From the NCBI RefSeq assembly GCF_001698125.1, contig NZ_CP013854.1, positions 682,001 through 746,000 of the forward strand: a stretch of 64,000 nucleotides of DNA. The letters are read 5' to 3'. The translations under genes and the position numbers were made by a program. The notes beneath the pieces are model-generated. The model was given only the letters and a program-made list of their open reading frames with translations, had not been told where the DNA came from and made no database searches. The DNA comes from Pseudonocardia sp. HH130630-07 (GTDB lineage Bacteria; Actinomycetota; Actinomycetes; Mycobacteriales; Pseudonocardiaceae). Of this stretch, positions 47,631-55,574 are shown one piece after another. Numbering within the stretch: the stretch's first letter is position 1; every line of letters starts with the position of its first letter.

Positions 47631-48470
47631 GTGCCGAGGCATACCCCCGGCGGCACGGCGCGGCTCCGGCGCTCCCCGAGCCGGCCCGTGCCGTCCCGCA
47701 CCGTCGTCACCCGCGACACGCACCGCCCCGTCCGCCGTCCGATCGGCGCGGTCGGGATCCTGACCTCCGCACTCGCCGGCGGCGGCATGGTCGCCGGGCA
47801 CGTCGCGCTCGGCGCGATCACCCCGCAGCCGGACGGACTCGCCGTGGCCGCCTTCGAGCTGCCCACCCCGGCCGCGGACCCGGCCACCCCCGCGGTGGCC
47901 GCGGGTGCGGTCCGGGCACTGGCCGAACCGCCCCCTCCGGTGGACGTCGACGAGATCGTCGGGGCCGCGACCGGTGCCGTGGACGACGCCCTGCGGGTCC
48001 GGGACGAGCAGGTCCGTGCCGCGCGGGCCGCGGCCGACGCCGCGCGGACCGCGGCGGAGCCCGAGCCCGACGAGGACACGTCCGGCGCGGCGGGCGACGG
48101 CACCGGCAGCACCGCCGGCTCCGGGCCGAGCTCCTGCGCCGCGGGCACCGAGGGCATGGAGGGGGTCGCCGCGAACGTCGCCACCGCGGGCGAGAAGCTG
48201 CGGTGCATGTTCGGCGTCGACTCGGTGCTCGGGCTCGGCAGCCGCGGCAACGCCTCCGACCACCCGAGCGGCAAGGCGCTGGACTTCATGGTCGACCGCG
48301 CCACCGGCGACCGGCTGGCCGAGTACGCGATGGCCAACCAGGACTCGCTCGGCATCTCCTACGTCATCTGGCGCCAGCGGATCGACACCGGCAGCGGCTG
48401 GGAGACCCAGGAGGACCGGGGCGGCGAGACCGCCAACCACATGGACCACGTGCACATCTCGTTCGACTGA
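47631..48470 (+). CDS. Secreted/anchored protein with ARB_07466-like C-terminal domain
   Basis: A 279-aa protein. A basic N-terminus and one hydrophobic stretch (IGAVGILTSALAGGGMVAGH, about 38-60) act as signal or anchor. A helical charged middle (about 105-145) and a Gly/Ser linker follow. The C-terminal domain (GLGSRGNASDHPSGKALDFM ... NHMDHVHISF) has the His/Asp pattern of ARB_07466-like, peptidase-M15-like domains. A cell-wall role is likely, activity unproven. GTG at 47631 has GAGGAAGG upstream. Confidence 0.78.
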   Translation: MPRHTPGGTARLRRSPSRPVPSRTVVTRDTHRPVRRPIGAVGILTSALAGGGMVAGHVALGAITPQPDGLAVAAFELPTPAADPATPAVAAGAVRALAEPPPPVDVDEIVGAATGAVDDALRVRDEQVRAARAAADAARTAAEPEPDEDTSGAAGDGTGSTAGSGPSSCAAGTEGMEGVAANVATAGEKLRCMFGVDSVLGLGSRGNASDHPSGKALDFMVDRATGDRLAEYAMANQDSLGISYVIWRQRIDTGSGWETQEDRGGETANHMDHVHISFD

Positions 48471-48485
48471 CCGCGGCCCTCGAAC

Positions 48486-48508
48486 GGTATACCCCCCGGC
48501 GGTATAGT
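48486..48508 (+). promoter_or_regulatory. csoR promoter/operator
   Basis: GGTATACCCCCC (48486-48497) and GGCGGTATAG (to 48507) form an imperfect G/C-run dyad flanked by TATA, as in CsoR operators. TATAGT (48503-48508) is the probable -10, so copper-free CsoR would block transcription. Confidence 0.65.
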
Positions 48509-48533
48509 CGCGGGGGGACCGAGGAGGGACGCG

Positions 48534-48815
48534 ATGCACGGTTACGCAGACAACAAGGATGCGCACATCAAGCGGATGCGCCGGATCGAGGGTCAGGTCC
48601 GCGGGATCAGCAAGATGATCGAGTCGGACAAGTACTGCATCGACGTGCTGACCCAGGTCGCCGCGGTCAACAAGGCGCTGGAGGCCGTCGCGCTCGGCCT
48701 GCTCGACGAGCACCTCAAGCACTGCGTGGCCGACGCCGCCGCCGAGGGCGGCCCCGTCGCCGAGCAGAAGCTCGACGAGGCCAGCGCCGCCATCGCGCGT
48801 CTCGTCCGGTCCTGA
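48534..48815 (+). CDS. csoR: Copper-sensing repressor CsoR
   Basis: A 93-aa four-helix repressor of the CsoR/RcnR family. The copper ligands fit: Cys in [11 protein letters not shown] and the His-x-x-x-Cys of [25 protein letters not shown] is the DNA-binding helix region. GAGGAGGG precedes ATG. An operator lies directly upstream. copZ follows 35 bp downstream, but no copper ATPase gene is adjacent. Confidence 0.93.
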   Translation: MHGYADNKDAHIKRMRRIEGQVRGISKMIESDKYCIDVLTQVAAVNKALEAVALGLLDEHLKHCVADAAAEGGPVAEQKLDEASAAIARLVRS

Positions 48816-48850
48816 CACCCACATCGGACACCACAGGGAGGCAGGTCGCC

Positions 48851-49063
48851 ATGAGCACCGCCACGTACACCGTCACCGGCATGACCTGCGAGCACTGCGT
48901 CGCGTCCGTCACCGAGGAGATCAGTGAGATCGGCGGCGTGACCGCTGTCGACGTCGACCTGCCCACCGGCGCCGTCACGGTCACCGCGGACGGCGACATC
49001 GCCCCCGGTGACGTCCGGGCCGCCGTCGAGGAGGCCGGCTACGAGGTCACCGCCGGGGCCTGA
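48851..49063 (+). CDS. copZ: Copper chaperone CopZ-like (HMA domain)
   Basis: A 70-aa heavy-metal-associated domain with the MTCEHC metal motif (residues 11-16) and a normal beta-alpha-beta-beta-alpha-beta layout. It carries Cu(I) in the cytosol, normally to a CopA ATPase. Cotranscribed with csoR; GGGAGG precedes ATG 48851. Confidence 0.92.
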   Translation: MSTATYTVTGMTCEHCVASVTEEISEIGGVTAVDVDLPTGAVTVTADGDIAPGDVRAAVEEAGYEVTAGA

Positions 49064-49222
49064 GTACTCCTCGGCCGCTCCTCTCGGGGTGATGGTCGGG
49101 GTTCGGCCCCGCCGGCTCCGGATCTGAACCGACAGGACCTGGGCCGACGACGCGCCCGGGCCCACCGTGCGGCATGGGGTCGGGGTACCCGCCCGCCGGC
49201 GTCTCACACCCACGGGCCCGGA

Positions 49223-50422
49223 TCACGCCGGTTCCGGGTGCAGCTCGGGGGTGCGCACCGTCGGGCCGCTCTGCACGTGGTCGAGGCATCGGCGCAGGTG
49301 CAGGACGATCCCGGAGGCGGCGAGGCTGTCCTCCCAGCCCGCGTCGCGCTGGCCGTCGAGGCGCTCGGTGACCTGCCCGAGTGCCGCCCACGCCGCTGCC
49401 AGGTGGGTGGCGTGCGGCCCGTCGGCCGGTCCGTCCGGGTCACCGGCCAGATCGTGCGGGTCCGCCGATCCGATCGCCCGGGCGAGACCCGACATGGCGT
49501 CGGCGACCGGTCGCCGAAGTTCCGGGTCGAGGACCAGCACCGTCCGTTCCGCCCAGGCGGTCTGGGCCAGCACCGTGCTGATGTCACGGACCAGCACGGC
49601 GAGCTGCTCCAGGGTCTGGGCCGCCTCGTAGAGCTGCTGGCCGCGCATCCGGTAGGACCGCGCACGCAGGTTCGCCCGGCGGCCCGCGTCGGCGGCTGCC
49701 ACCGCGTCCCGGGTGGCGTCGATCATCGGCTCGAAGTCGTGCCGGTGCCGGATCCACTCCTCCCGCTCCGGCGGCCACTGCTCGGCCAGCACCGCCGCCA
49801 TCTCCTGCAGGTGGCCCGCGATGCCGGCCCGCAGCCGGGCCACCGTCCGGGCGGCCCGCGCGTTCTGCGGCGGCGGTGGCAGGCCCACGTTGACGCCGAT
49901 CCCCACGGCGACACCGAGCAGCGTCTGGCCCAGGTAACCGGCGACGAAGCCGGTCGGGTCGGCCGCGCCGACCAGGATCGTGAACAGCGCCGCCAGCGGG
50001 ACCGTGTCGCGCTGCGGGCTCAGGTAGGGCACCGCGCCGAGCCCGATGCCGACGACCACGGCGAGCGCGACGCCCCACCACTCGGCGCCGGCGGCGTACA
50101 CGGCGGTGGCGCCGAGCCCCACCCCGGCCGCGGTGGCCGACAGGGCCCGCAGGCTCTGCCGCAGCGAGTCGAGCACCGTGGGGTAGCAGACGAGCAGCGC
50201 CCCCATCGGCGCGTAGTAGGGGTAGTCGCCGATGACGCCGGGGACGAGCGTGGCCAGGTACCACGCCGCGGCGGCGGCGAGGCCGGCCCGCCAGGCCAGG
50301 CGCATGCGGTGGCGCAGGTCGTCGGGGAACGACCCGGCCCGGGACAGCAGTTTCCGGGGACTCAACAACGGCTCCGTCAGGGATGGTGCGTGCTCGGGGA
50401 ACGGGGCCGGTGTCTCGACCAC
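49223..50422 (-). CDS. FUSC/aromatic-acid-exporter-like membrane protein
   Basis: A 399-aa protein with an N-terminal membrane block of about six helices (residues 42-180; WRAGLAAAAAWYLATLVPGV ... VPLAALFTILVGAADPTGF) and a C-terminal helical cytoplasmic half. This matches FUSC/ArAE-type exporters. GTG at 50422 is preferred because the extra 25 N-terminal residues of the longer frame (to 50497) are low-complexity Pro/Gly. Substrate unknown. It diverges from the sigma factor gene. Confidence 0.8.
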   Translation of the reverse strand: MVETPAPFPEHAPSLTEPLLSPRKLLSRAGSFPDDLRHRMRLAWRAGLAAAAAWYLATLVPGVIGDYPYYAPMGALLVCYPTVLDSLRQSLRALSATAAGVGLGATAVYAAGAEWWGVALAVVVGIGLGAVPYLSPQRDTVPLAALFTILVGAADPTGFVAGYLGQTLLGVAVGIGVNVGLPPPPQNARAARTVARLRAGIAGHLQEMAAVLAEQWPPEREEWIRHRHDFEPMIDATRDAVAAADAGRRANLRARSYRMRGQQLYEAAQTLEQLAVLVRDISTVLAQTAWAERTVLVLDPELRRPVADAMSGLARAIGSADPHDLAGDPDGPADGPHATHLAAAWAALGQVTERLDGQRDAGWEDSLAASGIVLHLRRCLDHVQSGPTVRTPELHPEPA

Positions 50423-50745
50423 TCGACGGCCACCGGGACGACCTCCTCGCGGTGCCGGGTGGACCGGGGCGGGGCTTCCCGGTGCGCCCGATCCCAAACC
50501 TGCTCACCCGGCCGTGTGACGCAGGGAGGTCCGAACGCGGGCGTTGCGCGCCCGGCTCCGCCTGCGCACCGGGCCCGTTCCGGTCCGGCCGGCACCGGCG
50601 CCGGAACGCGCGGACGCCGGTCGTGCGGTGGGCGGTCTTGTGGCCCGCCGCACCGGGTTCGTACGGTCGAGGGTCCCCGCCGTCCACGTGACGGTTCCGT
50701 TCAGCCTGCAGCGGAGTCCGACCCCGAACCACACCGGGAGCCTCC

Positions 50746-51555
50746 GTGCACTCTTCACCGACCGTCCCCACCCCGCGGCCCCGCGTGCCGCGCCGTCGTG
50801 AGGGACCCCGCGCCTACGACGATCTCGAGCCCGACCTACGCCGGCTCGCCGGGATGGGCGCCGACGACCCGGCCAGGGCGGCGCTGCGCGACCACGTCAT
50901 CTGCGCCTTCCTGCCGATGGCCCGCAACGTCTCCCGCCGGTACGTGGGCGGCGCGCACTCCGCCGACGACATCGAGCAGGCCGCCACGCTCGGCCTCATC
51001 CGGGCCATCGACCGCTACGACCCGGACGCGGCGACCGGTGGTCCGCTCGGCTTCCTGGTACCGAGCGTGCGCGGCGAGCTGCTGCGCTACCTGCGCGACC
51101 ACAGCTGGGCCCTGCGCGTCCCGCGGGACCTGAAGGACCGCAGTGTCGGGCTGAACCGGGCGACCGGGGTGCTGACCCAGCGCCTGGGCCGGGCACCGCG
51201 CCCCAGCGAGCTCGCCGAGGAGATGGACATCAGCACCGAGGAGGTCGTCGACGTGCTCGGTGCGATGGAGACCCACCACCCGGTGTCGCTCGACGAACCG
51301 GGCCCCGACGGCGAGCCCAGCCTGGGCGAGCGGATCGGCGGGGACGACCGCGACGTCGAGACGGCGTCGCTGCGCACCGAGATGCGCGAGCGGATCGACC
51401 GGCTGCCCGAGCGCGAGCGGCGCATCCTGCTGCTGCGGTTCTACGGCAACAAGACCCAGTCCGAGATCGCCGACGAGGTGGGCGTGTCCCAGATGCACGT
51501 GTCCCGGCTGCTGTCCCGGACGGTGGCCCGGCTCCGCGACGAGATGGACGGGTGA
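50746..51555 (+). CDS. sigF: SigB/SigF-type RNA polymerase sigma factor
   Basis: A 269-aa stress/sporulation-type sigma-70 factor with region 2 (DDIEQAATLGLIRAIDRYDP), region 3 (LGRAPRPSELAEEMDISTEE) and region 4 (LPERERRILLLRFYGNKTQS; EVGVSQMHVSRLLSRTVARL). In relatives, activity is held by an anti-sigma factor (RsbW/UsfX). None is adjacent here, so control must come from elsewhere. GTG 50746 has GGGAG upstream. I see no clear autoregulatory SigF promoter in 50498-50745. Confidence 0.9.
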   Translation: MHSSPTVPTPRPRVPRRREGPRAYDDLEPDLRRLAGMGADDPARAALRDHVICAFLPMARNVSRRYVGGAHSADDIEQAATLGLIRAIDRYDPDAATGGPLGFLVPSVRGELLRYLRDHSWALRVPRDLKDRSVGLNRATGVLTQRLGRAPRPSELAEEMDISTEEVVDVLGAMETHHPVSLDEPGPDGEPSLGERIGGDDRDVETASLRTEMRERIDRLPERERRILLLRFYGNKTQSEIADEVGVSQMHVSRLLSRTVARLRDEMDG

Positions 51556-51570
51556 CGACCGTTCCCGGGA

Positions 51571-52338
51571 TCACCCCGCCGTCGCGTGCAGCAGCACCCC
51601 GGCCACGGTCCCGTCGGCGAGCAGCCGGGCCAGCCGGTCGGACTGGTCCTGCGCCGCGCGGAACCGGGGATCGTCGCCGTGCTCCTCGGCGAGGACCTCG
51701 TCGACCCGGTCGACGCGGGCCGCCCACCCGGCCGGCGCGGGCGGGAGCCCGATCGTCGGCGTCGTCGTCAGGCCGGTGAACCCGGCCGTCCGCACCAGGT
51801 CGTGCAGCTCCTCGACCGAGGGGAAGTGGTTGCCGTCCGGCGTGCCCGCGGGCCGTGGCACCGGCGCGGTGAACACCAGCAGCCCCAGCGCCCCGCCCGG
51901 TTCCAGCACCCGGTGCAGCTCGGCGAGCACGCCCGCCCGGTCCGGGACCGCGCACAGCACGCCGAGACACCAGCACACCGCGACGGAGCCGGTCGCCAGG
52001 GGGACCCGGTGCCCGCTCCCGACGATCGCAGGGAGTCCGAACAACGACCGCGCCGACCGGCAGGCGTCCGGCATCGGGTCCACGACGACCGGCCGGGCAC
52101 CGAACCGCTCGCGCAGGTAGGCGGCGGGACCGCCGGCGCCCGCTCCGACGTCGGCGAGCCGGGTGCCCGGCCGGATCCCGCACGCACCGGCGAGCCGGTC
52201 GAGCGCGGCGGGACCACCGCTGCCCCGGCACGCGGCCGGGATCGCGTACCCGGCGCCGAGCCGGTCCACGGCACCGCGGAGCCATCCGGCGACGGTGTCG
52301 AACTCGTGCTCCATCGGGTCCGCGACGTCATCGGTCAT
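51571..52338 (-). CDS. SAM-dependent methyltransferase
   Basis: A 255-aa class I methyltransferase: motif I LADVGAGAGGPAAYL, then VVVDPMPDACRSA, an acidic-loop region (VAVCWCLGVLCAVPDRAGVL) and LEPGGALGLLVF. This layout fits a small-molecule C/O-methyltransferase. ATG at 52338 begins the conserved part; the frame runs further up but without homology. TAGTCC lies 7 nt before this ATG, a possible leaderless start. It converges with the sigma factor gene. Confidence 0.82.
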   Translation of the reverse strand: MTDDVADPMEHEFDTVAGWLRGAVDRLGAGYAIPAACRGSGGPAALDRLAGACGIRPGTRLADVGAGAGGPAAYLRERFGARPVVVDPMPDACRSARSLFGLPAIVGSGHRVPLATGSVAVCWCLGVLCAVPDRAGVLAELHRVLEPGGALGLLVFTAPVPRPAGTPDGNHFPSVEELHDLVRTAGFTGLTTTPTIGLPPAPAGWAARVDRVDEVLAEEHGDDPRFRAAQDQSDRLARLLADGTVAGVLLHATAG

Positions 52339-52428
52339 GCCGGCGGGACTACCCCGGCGCGGCCGGTCCACTCCGCGACGGGCACCCCGGGGTGCGGGCC
52401 CGGCCACCCCGATCTACCGTGCCTCGCC

Positions 52429-53588
52429 GTGAGTGCACCGTCCCGTCCCACCGTCGTCGATCTCGTCGCCGATCCCGGCCTGCCCACCGAGCTGGCCGGG
52501 CGGCTCGCCCGCGAGCTGCCCTCCGCCCTGGACCGCGCCGGCGACGGCACCTGGGAGGTGCGGGTCGCCGACGAACCGATCGCGCTCGACGAGGACGGGA
52601 CGCTGCCCGTACTGCAGATCGGTGCCCGGGTGCGGGAGCGGACCGGTGGCGACGTCGTCGTCCTGCTCACCGATCTGCCCCGGCGGGCCGGGGCGGAGCC
52701 GGTGGTCGCCGACGGCGGGACCGGCGACCGGATCGGCCTGGTCTCGCTGCCCGCGCTCGGGGCGCTCGACCAGTACCGGCGCTGCCGCGACACGGTGCTC
52801 CGGCTCGTGACCCGGCACCTGTTCCCCTCCGAGGACCGGGTGCCGGTCGGCGGGAGCACCCGGGCGGGGCGGGCCGGGGCGCTGACCCGGCTCGATCCCG
52901 GCACCGGCGACGCGACGACGACGCCGGCAGCGCGGGCGTCGAGGACGGGGTGGACGTCCGGTTGGCGCTCACCGGACGGCGCGGACGGCTGCGGCTGCTG
53001 TCCGGGATGGTCCGCGCGAACCGGCCGTGGCGGCTGGTCCCGAGCCTGTCCCCGGCGATCGCCGCGGCCGCGGCCGGTGCCGCGTTCGGGATCTTCTACT
53101 CCAACATCTGGCAGCTCGCGACGGCGCTGGGGGTCGGGCGGCAGATCACCGTCATGGCCGTGGCCCTGGTCGCGATGACCGCGTGGCTCATCCTGGACAA
53201 CGGACTGTGGGAGTCCCGCCGCAACCGGTCGCTGCGCGAGGAGATGCTGCTGTCCAACGCCTCGACGGTGCTGACCGTCGCCGTCGGCGTCGTGATCATG
53301 TTCGCGCTGCTGTTCGTCATCAGCCTGGTGACCGTGGTGCTGGTGGTGCCACCGCACTACCTCGGTACGACGCTGATGCGGGAGTCCGGGTTCGACGACT
53401 ACGTGATGATCGCCTGGCTGTCGACGTCGATGGGCACGGTCGCCGGGGCGCTGGGATCCGGGTTCGCCGACGACGGTGCGGTCCGCCAGGCCGCGTACAG
53501 CCGTCGCGAGCAGGAGCGCCGGGCCCGCCTGGACCGGGCCGACGGCAGCACCGACGACCGGACGGCGGACCGGGCGGGCGACGCGTAG
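52429..53588 (+). pseudogene. Conserved membrane protein of unknown function, frameshifted
   Basis: The first half (GTG 52429; VVDLVADPGLPTELAGRLAR ... GGDVVVLLTDLPRR ... LDQYRRCRDTVLRLVTRHLF) and the second half (GVDVRLALTGRRGRLRLLSG, then four membrane segments from about 53,060 to 53,460) clearly belong to one protein of about 386 aa. They lie in different frames. The switch is within about 52,905-52,940, a GAC/CGA-repeat stretch. TACCGT at 52415-52420 before GTG suggests a leaderless promoter. Function is unknown. Either a real frameshift or a base-call error. Confidence 0.75.
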
Positions 53589-53606
53589 CCGGACCGGCCC
53601 GCGGGC

Positions 53607-53813
53607 TCAGGCCTCCGGCGTGCCGAGCACCCGGTACCCGACCCGCCCGTGCCGGTCCACAGTGCGCCGGACCAGGCGACCGTCGGCGCGCCGGAGGATC
53701 GTCGGCGCGGCGGCGGGCCCGCCGCCGGGCACCACCGCGCGGGCCCGGCGCAGGCGCCCGAGCTGTCCGGCGCCCACCGCGGGGAGCCGCCGCCCCCGGC
53801 CGCACTCGTGCAT
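53607..53813 (-). CDS. Small basic hypothetical protein
   Basis: A 68-aa Arg-rich frame (MHECGRGRRLPAVGAGQLGR ... TILRRADGRLVRRTVDRHGR). The C-terminal half looks protein-like, the N-terminal half is doubtful. TAGCCT at 53877-53872 is a possible promoter. Nothing recognisable lies in the rest of 53,814-54,015. Confidence 0.4.
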   Translation of the reverse strand: MHECGRGRRLPAVGAGQLGRLRRARAVVPGGGPAAAPTILRRADGRLVRRTVDRHGRVGYRVLGTPEA

Positions 53814-54015
53814 CTCGTTCTCGCCGTCCTGCCGATCGTCGACACCGCGGGCGTCGGCCCACGGGCGGACGAGGCTAATCGGCGAACGGGTCGAACCGGA
53901 CGGCGATCCTCATATGTGATGAAGACGATCCGCTCCGATCATGTCCGGGGCAGGATCACCGCCCTCCGGGGCACACCGGCAGGACCGTCGGCCGTCGGCG
54001 TCGGGTCGCCGGTGC

Positions 54016-55101
54016 TCACCGTGGCTCCGTCCCGTCGTCGCCGGCAGGATCCAGCGGCATGACGACCGTGCTGAGGTCGCCGCCGTCGGCCGACCGGACG
54101 GTCATCGGGACGTCCGGTCCGCGCAGGTCGAGCAGCAGGTCGGGACCGGTCGCGGCACTGACCGCCGGGTACAGCGAGCGGAGGTCGAACGCCGCGGACA
54201 GGTCGGGACCCGCGACCCCGGCGGCGACCACGGGCGCACCCGGGCCCTCGGCACGGCCCCCGGTCACCGTGACCGCGGCGGCGCCGGCCGCCAGGCGGAC
54301 CAGCGATCCGGACCGCTGCTCCAGGGCCGCGAGCAGCGCGGCCCGCGACACCGTCACCCGCGTGACGACCTCGCCCAGCGCGGCGAGCATGGCCCGGTGG
54401 TCCGGGTACTCCCCCGGCACCAGGCCCACCGGGCGGGCGTCGGCGGCCGGCCGGAACAGGACCGCGTGCGGTGTCGCCTCGATCCGCACGTCGGCGGTCC
54501 GGCGCACCGCGGCGAGCACGTCCCGGAGCTGGTCGCCGTCGAGGGTGCCCGACCACGGGACGTCGCCGGTCCGGATCGGGACCAGCGTGCGGGTGGCGAG
54601 CCGGTAGCGGTCGGTCCCGATCAGCGTCACCGACGCGGGATCGATCTCGACCCGGACACCGGCGAGCACCGGGATCTGCGGATCGTGCACCGTCGCGGCG
54701 AGCACCTGCTCCATGGCGTCGGCCAGCACCGGGCTCCGCAGCTCGGCCACGGTCCGGCCGGGGGACGCGCCGAGGCTCGACCGCAGCGCGGCGGCCGTGC
54801 GCCGGGCCTCGGCGATCCCGGCCGCGGCCCGGGCGACGTGCTCGTCGATCGACCGGACCGCCTCGTCCGGGTCGGCGTCGAGCACCGTGCCGACCCGGAC
54901 GAGCGGCATCCCGATCTCGCGGAGCCGGCGTACCGCGACCGCCCGCTCCTCCTGGTCGGCGCGGTAGTACCGGTAGCCCGACGCCGGGTCGACCCACGCC
55001 GGAGGGAGCAGACCGGCGTCGTCGTAGAACCGCAGGGCGCCGGGCGTGAGCCCGCAGCGGCGGGCGAACACGCCGATGGACATCAGGTCTGGTTCGGTCA
55101 C
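54016..55101 (-). CDS. MerR regulator fused to a DNA sliding-clamp-like region
   Basis: A 361-aa protein. Residues 7-75 are a MerR HTH (SIGVFARRCGLTPGALRFYD; RYYRADQEERAVAVRRLREI), followed by the coiled-coil helix (about 76-115). Residues about 125-350 resemble domains 2-3 of DNA polymerase III beta (DnaN): VLAGVRVEIDPASVTLIGTD-RYRLATRTL is the clamp signature, and VSRAALLAALEQRS and the C-terminal VMPLDP fit too. Related fusions occur in actinobacteria; their ligand is unknown. GTG at 55101 lies 7 nt after a -10 box of a MerR-type promoter; ATG at 55083 is an alternative. Confidence 0.85.
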   Translation of the reverse strand: MTEPDLMSIGVFARRCGLTPGALRFYDDAGLLPPAWVDPASGYRYYRADQEERAVAVRRLREIGMPLVRVGTVLDADPDEAVRSIDEHVARAAAGIAEARRTAAALRSSLGASPGRTVAELRSPVLADAMEQVLAATVHDPQIPVLAGVRVEIDPASVTLIGTDRYRLATRTLVPIRTGDVPWSGTLDGDQLRDVLAAVRRTADVRIEATPHAVLFRPAADARPVGLVPGEYPDHRAMLAALGEVVTRVTVSRAALLAALEQRSGSLVRLAAGAAAVTVTGGRAEGPGAPVVAAGVAGPDLSAAFDLRSLYPAVSAATGPDLLLDLRGPDVPMTVRSADGGDLSTVVMPLDPAGDDGTEPR

Positions 55102-55108
55102 GCGGACG

Positions 55109-55139
55109 ATCCTCGGGTCTCGGGCAACCCGAGGGTCAA
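55109..55139 (-). promoter_or_regulatory. MerR-type promoter with 19-bp spacer and dyad
   Basis: On the minus strand TTGACC (55139-55134) and GAGGAT (55114-55109) are separated by exactly 19 bp. The spacer holds the perfect dyad CTCGGG-N3-CCCGAG (55119-55133). An overlong spacer with a central dyad is the hallmark of MerR-activated promoters, so this gene is probably autoregulated. Confidence 0.75.
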
Positions 55140-55187
55140 GCGTCCGGCCGCCTCGACAGCCATTAAAACAGTCGTTAGTTTATTTGG

Positions 55188-55574
55188 ATGGCCGACGACA
55201 CCTGCGACCTGTTGTGCCTCGACCTCCCGGAGGCCGAGCGGATCCGGGCCACGCTCCCGGCCCTCGACCTTCTCGAACCGGCCGCCGGTGTCGCCCGCGG
55301 GCTGGGCGACCCCACCCGGCTGCGCGTGGCGGCGGCGCTGCTGGCCGGTACCGAGCTGTGCGTCTGCGATCTCGCGTGGGTGTCCGGCGCGTCCCAGGCG
55401 CTGGTCTCCCACCACGCACGACGGCTGCGCACGGCCGGCGTCGTCGCCGCCCGCCGGGACGGGCGGATGGTGATGTACCGGCTCACCGGGCACGGTCGCG
55501 CCGTGCTGACGGTGCTGCTCGGCACCGACGACCGGCCCGCCGCGGAGCGCGTGCCGGGTACCGGCCGTGGCTGA
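55188..55574 (+). CDS. ArsR/SmtB-family metal-sensing repressor (CadC/CmtR-like)
   Basis: A 128-aa winged-helix repressor. The N-terminus has two cysteines (C6, C10). The recognition helix region is VSGASQALVSHHARRLRTAG, preceded by ELCVCDLA, the alpha-3 Cys-x-Cys motif that binds Cd/Pb/Zn in CadC-like proteins. ATG at 55188 follows TAGTTT (55176-55181) by six bases, so it is leaderless. The AT-rich stretch 55,163-55,185, with a TAAAAC/GTTTA dyad, is the likely operator. It overlaps the ATPase gene by 8 nt. Confidence 0.9.
   Translation: MADDTCDLLCLDLPEAERIRATLPALDLLEPAAGVARGLGDPTRLRVAAALLAGTELCVCDLAWVSGASQALVSHHARRLRTAGVVAARRDGRMVMYRLTGHGRAVLTVLLGTDDRPAAERVPGTGRG

Noticed and set aside
50498-50745. 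SigF-autoregulated promoter before the sigma factor gene
   Set aside because: A GGTT and a GGGT box are present but only 11 nt apart, far from the required spacing.
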